From NCBI GenBank assembly GCA_961205875.1, contig OY540813.1:11627001-11691000 (forward strand): 64,000 nt of DNA, in the 5' to 3' direction. This document shows, in pieces, positions 59,159 to 64,000 of this stretch. Each line of letters begins with the position of its first letter. The stretch's first letter is position 1. The translations under genes were made by a program, and so were the position numbers. A model generated the notes under the pieces. That model saw only the letters and a list, made by a program, of their open reading frames with translations, did not search any database and was not told where the DNA came from. This DNA comes from Sialis fuliginosa. Taxonomy: Eukaryota > Arthropoda > Insecta > Megaloptera > Sialidae.

Positions 59159-62100
59159 TCAATATAAAATAAACATTGTGGCTGGTAAAATTAAGCTTAA
59201 TATTGAAATGATAATATTCGAAGTACCACCAATACAAAAATCTAAATTACAGTCATCTGCAATTGGTTTCAATCTGCTGTACACCTTCTCCCATGGACAA
59301 AGTCCAACACGGCAGTCTGGATGTTCAATAGGTCGTTCATTTAATAAGAACATTACGTTTTTTTCACCTTTACTACATCTATAAAATAGTAAAAATAATT
59401 ACATTTTTTTTATTGCTTCTTGTTTTGGTATATAGTATAATATACACTGTGGCAATTATATTCTTATACAAATAAAAAGGAAGCGATAGATGGTATTATA
59501 TACCATTATTCTGGTGACTCCATCTTTTTTCAGAGCCTTAAAAATGTCTCCTCGAGACATACCTACTTGAAAGTTTTAATTGTTTTTTGATAAAGAATGA
59601 GTTGCTAAAATAATATTACATTGTCGATAAAGAGTTGTATTAGAATATAATTTTCACGGTGTATAATTTATCAGCAATAAAAATATAAAAAAAACTTACT
59701 CATAATATATCACCGCAACATTTGCTGCAAATGGATCGATCAAAGATGTTCTCCACTTTCTGCTATCCATAGAATTATAATTTTCTGATTCTAATCGTAT
59801 TGGATCCTTCTGAAAGTCCATTGCTGTCAAGAACATTTGAATTGCTGCTGAATGTGTAAATTGTGCACTTAATTTTGGATGATCTGAATTCAAATTTGAG
59901 ACAAAGAAATTCATCATATCCCTGATAAGAGGGCAAGCTAATTTTTTATTATATTCATGTCCATAGCCCGATTTATAATAGTACTCTAAATCTTCGTGAT
60001 ACTCAAGAAGTTTTAATTGTTTTTTTGTAAACACTGCACACCATGCAGAATTTTGACTAGAATTCCATGCATTTTCATATCGGCACATGTCATACATTAA
60101 ATGAATACTTGTTGAATTTAAAACGTATTTGTAACCTAAACGGGTACTTATATCTTCTACCATGTTAACATATTCTCGAGTTTTTTCAAATTTTAACATC
60201 TCAGCTTTCGTTTGTGGATCTTTATTTTTATCTAGCCATCCTTGGCATGTTTTGTAAGGCTGAAAATTAATAAATACTATAATTTAGTTCAAGAAATTGC
60301 GGTTTCATATTTATCTAAAGTTTTATAAAATTACCCTTAAAACTGGATCATTTTCTATTCCTTTAACAAAATTATTATTATCACCAAAAAGTCCTTCAGT
60401 GAATGATTCAAAACTTTGTTTTGCTCGTACTTCACTAGTGTATTGGAACTGAAATACAAATATTAAATATTCTTTATAGTATTGGGTTTATTGTTAATTT
60501 AAATTTGTTATTATTTATAAATTGATTGATGTTATATTTAAAAATAATATAATTATACAATTCACCCAGAAAGAGTTTTTTAGATCTACCTAGATCTATT
60601 TGAGTTAATTTTGATATTTATTTAAATTCTGTTTTTTTTTTATAAAAATTTAACAAGAAATACGTATTTTTTACTTACATCGTAATACTGATTATTATAA
60701 GGTTTAATAATATCTGGAAAGCGAACAGAAAATCTTTTCGCTAAATATTTCATATCATCTCTTCCTTGTTCGGTCAAATAATTAGCTTGACTTTCTGCAA
60801 CATTTCCGTCCCACCTCCATCGCTTTATTTTATCAAAATCCTGATCACACAATCTACCTACATCTGGAAAAGTTCTCCGCATCTGCAGAACATCAAATAA
60901 CGTACAAACCTAAGAAGATGCCATGAGAGGAGCATGTTAGTGTTAGTGTGAATGTTAATAGCAGTCAAGACATTGTAAACACAAGCGTGAAATGGATGAG
61001 GGCGTATCGATTAATAAGGTGACTTATAAACTATTCAGTGGTATAAGTAATGTTATTGTAAATGAACATTTCAAAAATTAGTATCATCAGTAGGGTGACC
61101 AGATTTTAAATTTTGTAAACCCTGACATGTAAATGAAGACCCCTTTTTTATTTTATTTTATCCTTTTTATTTTTATTTTATTCTTTTTATTTTTATTTTC
61201 ATAAAATTTATTACCTTAATCTGCACTTTTGCACCCCCTGAGGCCCGGAGAACCAGTATGCAAACCGTGAGACTCTGGGTCAAAACCTGATACCTGGTCA
61301 CCCTAATTATTCAGGGATTCTTGGCAGAAAATAATTTGGGGGCCCAACAAAATCCAAAAATTGTTACACCCCCAATTTTAAGTAAGGGCCTTCCCACTTA
61401 GGTCATTGTCTTAGGCAGCTGCCTAATTTGCTTCCTGTAGGTATAATGTGTCACTGAGTATCATAGAAATTATAGCATCTGTGGTACCATAATTAATTTT
61501 TTTCTGGGGGGGCAGTACGAACCTCAAAAATTAACTCGGCGTTTTTAAAATTCAAAATTGACTTCAATTTTCTTTCGCTTGATTAATATCGTATTATTTG
61601 TTAAAAAATAAAAATAAATAGAAATACAGTGGAACCTCATTAGAACGTTTTTAAAGGCACTAGGAGAAAACACGTTACTAACGAGAAAAACGTACTAACG
61701 AAATATTTTAACATGGGGTCTTATGGAAGAATGCCGGGACCTAAAAAAATAAAAAAACGTACTAACGAGGTTTCACTGTACTCAATTTTATTTATACATA
61801 TTTATCTCAGACTAGACTCATGGTTACTTTTTATAATTTGTTTTTGAGTTTAACATCAGTTAACAAAAATTAAAGCATTTTTAAGAGTAAAAAAATTACA
61901 GAAAACAGATTTTTATAATTGCACGTCGCTTCAAACCCGCCCTAAAAAACAGGATCCAAATTTTTTGGGGGCAAAAAGTAGTCATTACCTCCTCACTGAA
62001 ACTGCCCCCCTGCCTCCACCCCGACTCCGGCGCCACTGTGTAGCATATATTAATTTTAAAATCTATTATTAGTTTTAAAATAATATTTATAATAATAAAT

Positions 62101-62227
62101 ACCTCATAATTTCCTACTATTTCATATTTTAACTTCGGTATCTTTTCTCTAAGTTCAATAATAGAGCTTTTACTCGGATAACGAGTTCCATGACGATTTA
62201 CGGACCAAAATAACTTTGGATCGCAAT
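59159..62227 (-). CDS. MINPP1-family phosphatase, partial, altered active site
   Basis: Multiple inositol polyphosphate phosphatase family (histidine phosphatase clan), which removes phosphates from inositol phosphates in the secretory pathway or outside cells. Visible exons: 62227-62103, 60909-60679, 60448-60335, 60259-59700, 59378-59159, in phase, about 415 residues. The signal-peptide exon upstream was not found before 64000. The catalytic RHGTRYP motif is intact in the first visible exon. The second motif, normally His-Ala/Ser-Glu-Thr, reads THSAAIQMF here, so the proton-donor Glu is replaced by Ala. Paired cysteines near the C-terminus (DCRVGLCPWEKV, DDCNLDFC) fit a secreted protein. It ends in a hydrophobic segment (SNIIISILSLILPATMFILY), suggesting a GPI-anchor signal or membrane anchor. 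It may be an inactive or specialised paralogue. Confidence 0.88.
61091..61305. repeat. MITE with tagggtgaccag ends in MINPP1-like intron
   Basis: Ends tagggtgaccag and ctggtcaccct are inverted repeats. The interior has an A/T tandem stretch (repeated ctttttatttttattt near 61140-61200) and a GC-richer right half (ccccctgaggcccggag). The ends resemble hAT-type 'agggtgacca' elements. No clear target duplication. Confidence 0.65.
61627..61778. repeat. pogo/Tigger-like MITE with TA target duplication
   Basis: Ends cagtggaacctcattagaac and tactaacgaggtttcactg are inverted repeats. TA flanks both sides (61625-61626, 61779-61780). 'cgta(c)taacga' is repeated inside. The cagtggaacctc end is characteristic of pogo-class Tc1/mariner elements. 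In an intron of the MINPP1-like gene. Confidence 0.8.
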
Positions 62228-62769
62228 CTGAAAGTAACAACAATTTAACAAATTATTTGACCAAATTTTTAATGAACAGAAATAATTTCTTATTGTCTAT
62301 GTTATTCCCATCTCTGCTAATAATAACTTTAATAGAGCAGTATGGAATATGTAGAAATCATGTATATTTTTTTACATTCAACGTATGTTTTAATTATGTT
62401 GAAATATGCCAAGGAAAATGTAAAGGAAACAAATAAGTGTTTTATTATTATATTTTAACTAGAAATAAAAATATAAAACATATCCTCATATCCATTTGTT
62501 CTGCCCAAAAAGTTAGCACCCTCCCTAATGAATTTTTAATTCAATTTATGTAAAATTATTGTTACCAAAAGTGCACCTATATGAATATTACACATTTTTT
62601 AGGAAAATAAATTTTTACTATATCATAACTGATTTATTAAAAATCAATAGATAATAATTTTTTTTTTTAATATGTATAAGGGCGCTGATACAGGACCTTG
62701 CCAGGAGCACAAAAAACCCTAGCTACGCCTCTGTATACAGTAGAATTGAATATACATAGCAACTTTAAC

Positions 62770-63096
62770 GCCCGGTATTAAAAAGAATTTGCCTGAGTGA
62801 AAATGCAAATGAGCTTCCAGCTAACGCTATCTGCTACGTATTAAATATGCACACTCGCAGATGTAGCGAATGAAATTGTAAATATCATAACCTTGACGCA
62901 TGCGCTTTAAGTACAATCAGCGACTTAAAATAAGTGCTGCCAAGTGTACCTCATAAAATGCATAGCATTTACATTATTATACATTTATTACCACTGCTTT
63001 AATTAAAATATCGAGCAATTTCATAACAGTTAGACTTCTAGCAGATAACGTTAGCTGGAAGCAAATTTGCGTGCAAATTCTTTATAATACCGGGCA
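62770..63096. repeat. MITE with gcccggtattaaaaag ends (full copy of inner MITE)
   Basis: Left gcccggtattaaaaagaatt and right aattctttataataccgggc are inverted repeats. Next inward, gagcttccagctaacgctat pairs with agataacgttagctggaagc. The centre shares agtgctgccaagtgtacctc with the nested copy at 30949-31158 and carries an additional segment (near 62845-62920) absent there. Confidence 0.75.
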
Positions 63097-63924
63097 TAAG
63101 TCTATTTATTCTATATAGTAAATTATATAAATATAGGTATTAATAACAACAATATAAAATATATGGTTTTTATTTTATTGTTCAAAATTTAATTACTGAT
63201 TAACTATGTTTGAAACGAATTGATTGTTTACGAATTAAAAACCATATATTTTACCACCGACCATAAACAAAAAATGAATTGATAGTACACGTATTTTTTT
63301 GGTCACGTTCTATGAATAATTTTATAAATAGTGGCTCTGTTCAACTTAAATTGTACAGTGAAAAGTGAAATATATGCTATGCATTCCTAATCAATTGACA
63401 GCAGATTTCTTTGTAAATATGTATACACATACATATACACTTAAGTCTATTAACACTTATGTATGCGAAGGTATTTGTTCTTGGTTCGATTTAGTACTAC
63501 AAACATAGGCGCCCACACTGGGGAACCAGAGATTTTACTTCGAATGAAAAGAATGAAAATTCTGAAGGAAATTATTTTTAAAGAAACTATGGGTCTCGAG
63601 GGAGGGGAGATTCATTTCTTAATTTTTTCTGTTTTTTTTTTTCACGTTAAAGGTATAATTTAAACAAAATCAAATGAATATCTTGACACTGAACATTTTA
63701 ATTTTATTAATATTGACAAAAATAAAATTTTACTCCCCCCCCCCTCTCCCACACTGTACCACCCAGGATTCAACAGTAGCTATGAAAATCTTGTCCCCCC
63801 CCCCTTGGGTAAAATAAAAAGTCGGAGCCTATGACTACAAAAGTAGACGAACAATTACTTTTGTTTTAAATCTTTTGGTTTATGAAATATTCCTCAGGCC
63901 ATACATTATAAATATAGGTAAATA

Positions 63925-64000
63925 AGGTACTCTGGCACCAGTCTTGGCCGCTTTAAGAGCAAGAGAGGATTAATGGGCTTATTTTTTGTAATTCTCATGA
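63925..64000 (-). repeat. Truncated reverse copy of the 17219 repeat
   Basis: Reads ggtactctggcaccagtctt, then ggccgctttaagagcaag and tttttgtaattctcatga. This is the reverse complement of about 17365-17450. It is cut by the window edge. Confidence 0.65.

Larger units (their letters stand above)
62228..64000. other. Upstream intron or flank of the MINPP1-like gene
   Basis: The first visible MINPP1-like exon begins after acceptor TTTCAG in phase 1, so a 5' exon must lie further right. I find no signal-peptide-like exon here. The interval holds a MITE (62770-63096), C-runs near 63735 and 63796, and a repeat end at 63925-64000. Confidence 0.5.

Noticed and set aside
61320..62040. GC-rich fragments (gggggcccaacaaaat; ccgactccggcgccactg) in the MINPP1-like intron
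   Set aside because: They resemble worn transposon pieces, but boundaries and partners could not be found.
1..64000. tRNA, rRNA, CRISPR arrays, retrovirus-like pol genes, full-length transposases
   Set aside because: None was recognised. All mobile sequences seen are short and non-autonomous, and no viral-like open frame of useful length is present.

Overview
The window is AT-rich nuclear DNA from an insect. Genes have multiple GT-AG introns and AATAAA-type poly(A) signals, and there are no operons or bacterial signals. The gene set is typically insect: Fer3, an insect-clade Cys-loop anion channel, Vps18/deep orange and mRpS7. Abundant repeats ending in 'ctacggaaccct' and 'gcgcacttggc', plus many 'taggtacct' strings, resemble what I know from Lepidoptera and relatives. 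The order cannot be fixed from the sequence alone.

Layout. 1-3566 is repeat-filled upstream or intronic DNA. 3567-7939 (+) is the 3' part of a KIF19-type kinesin, whose ATP-binding N-terminus lies outside the window. It converges on a complete 496-residue Cys-loop chloride-channel-like gene (9807-16600, -) of the Hodor/pHCl-2 type. 16.6-21.8 kb holds no gene but contains an inverted repeat with a hammerhead-ribozyme-like core. 21.8-27.0 kb is a compact cluster: TBL3/Utp13 (-), TMEM186 (+) and mRpS7 (-). The first coding exons of TBL3 and TMEM186 appear to overlap antisense. 29.4-34.3 kb is fer3 (+) and 35.7-38.8 kb is Mkk4 (+). 38.8-43.5 kb is intergenic with MITEs. 43.5-47.9 kb is Vps18 (-), divergent from POLR3E/RPC5 (48.3-51.2 kb, +). 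54.66-54.89 kb is a small DMAC1-like gene (-). Its upstream side carries a 1.36-kb sequence in two nearly identical tandem copies (55.02-57.75 kb) with features of a non-autonomous DNA element. 59.2-62.2 kb (-) is the C-terminal part of a MINPP1-family phosphatase lacking the usual proton-donor glutamate.

The genes are mostly housekeeping and functionally unrelated: ribosome biogenesis (TBL3), mitochondrial translation and membrane proteins (mRpS7, TMEM186, DMAC1), endolysosomal tethering (Vps18), Pol III transcription (POLR3E), JNK/p38 signalling (Mkk4), neural or mesodermal bHLH control (fer3) and ion transport. I assembled exon structures by hand from reading frame, splice sites and family conservation, and every multi-exon CDS keeps phase throughout. 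The most unusual material is in the repeats: the hammerhead-like inverted repeat, the tandem element with splice-flanked coding-like segments, two cases of MITE-in-MITE nesting and several hAT-like micro-elements with clear 8-bp target duplications.
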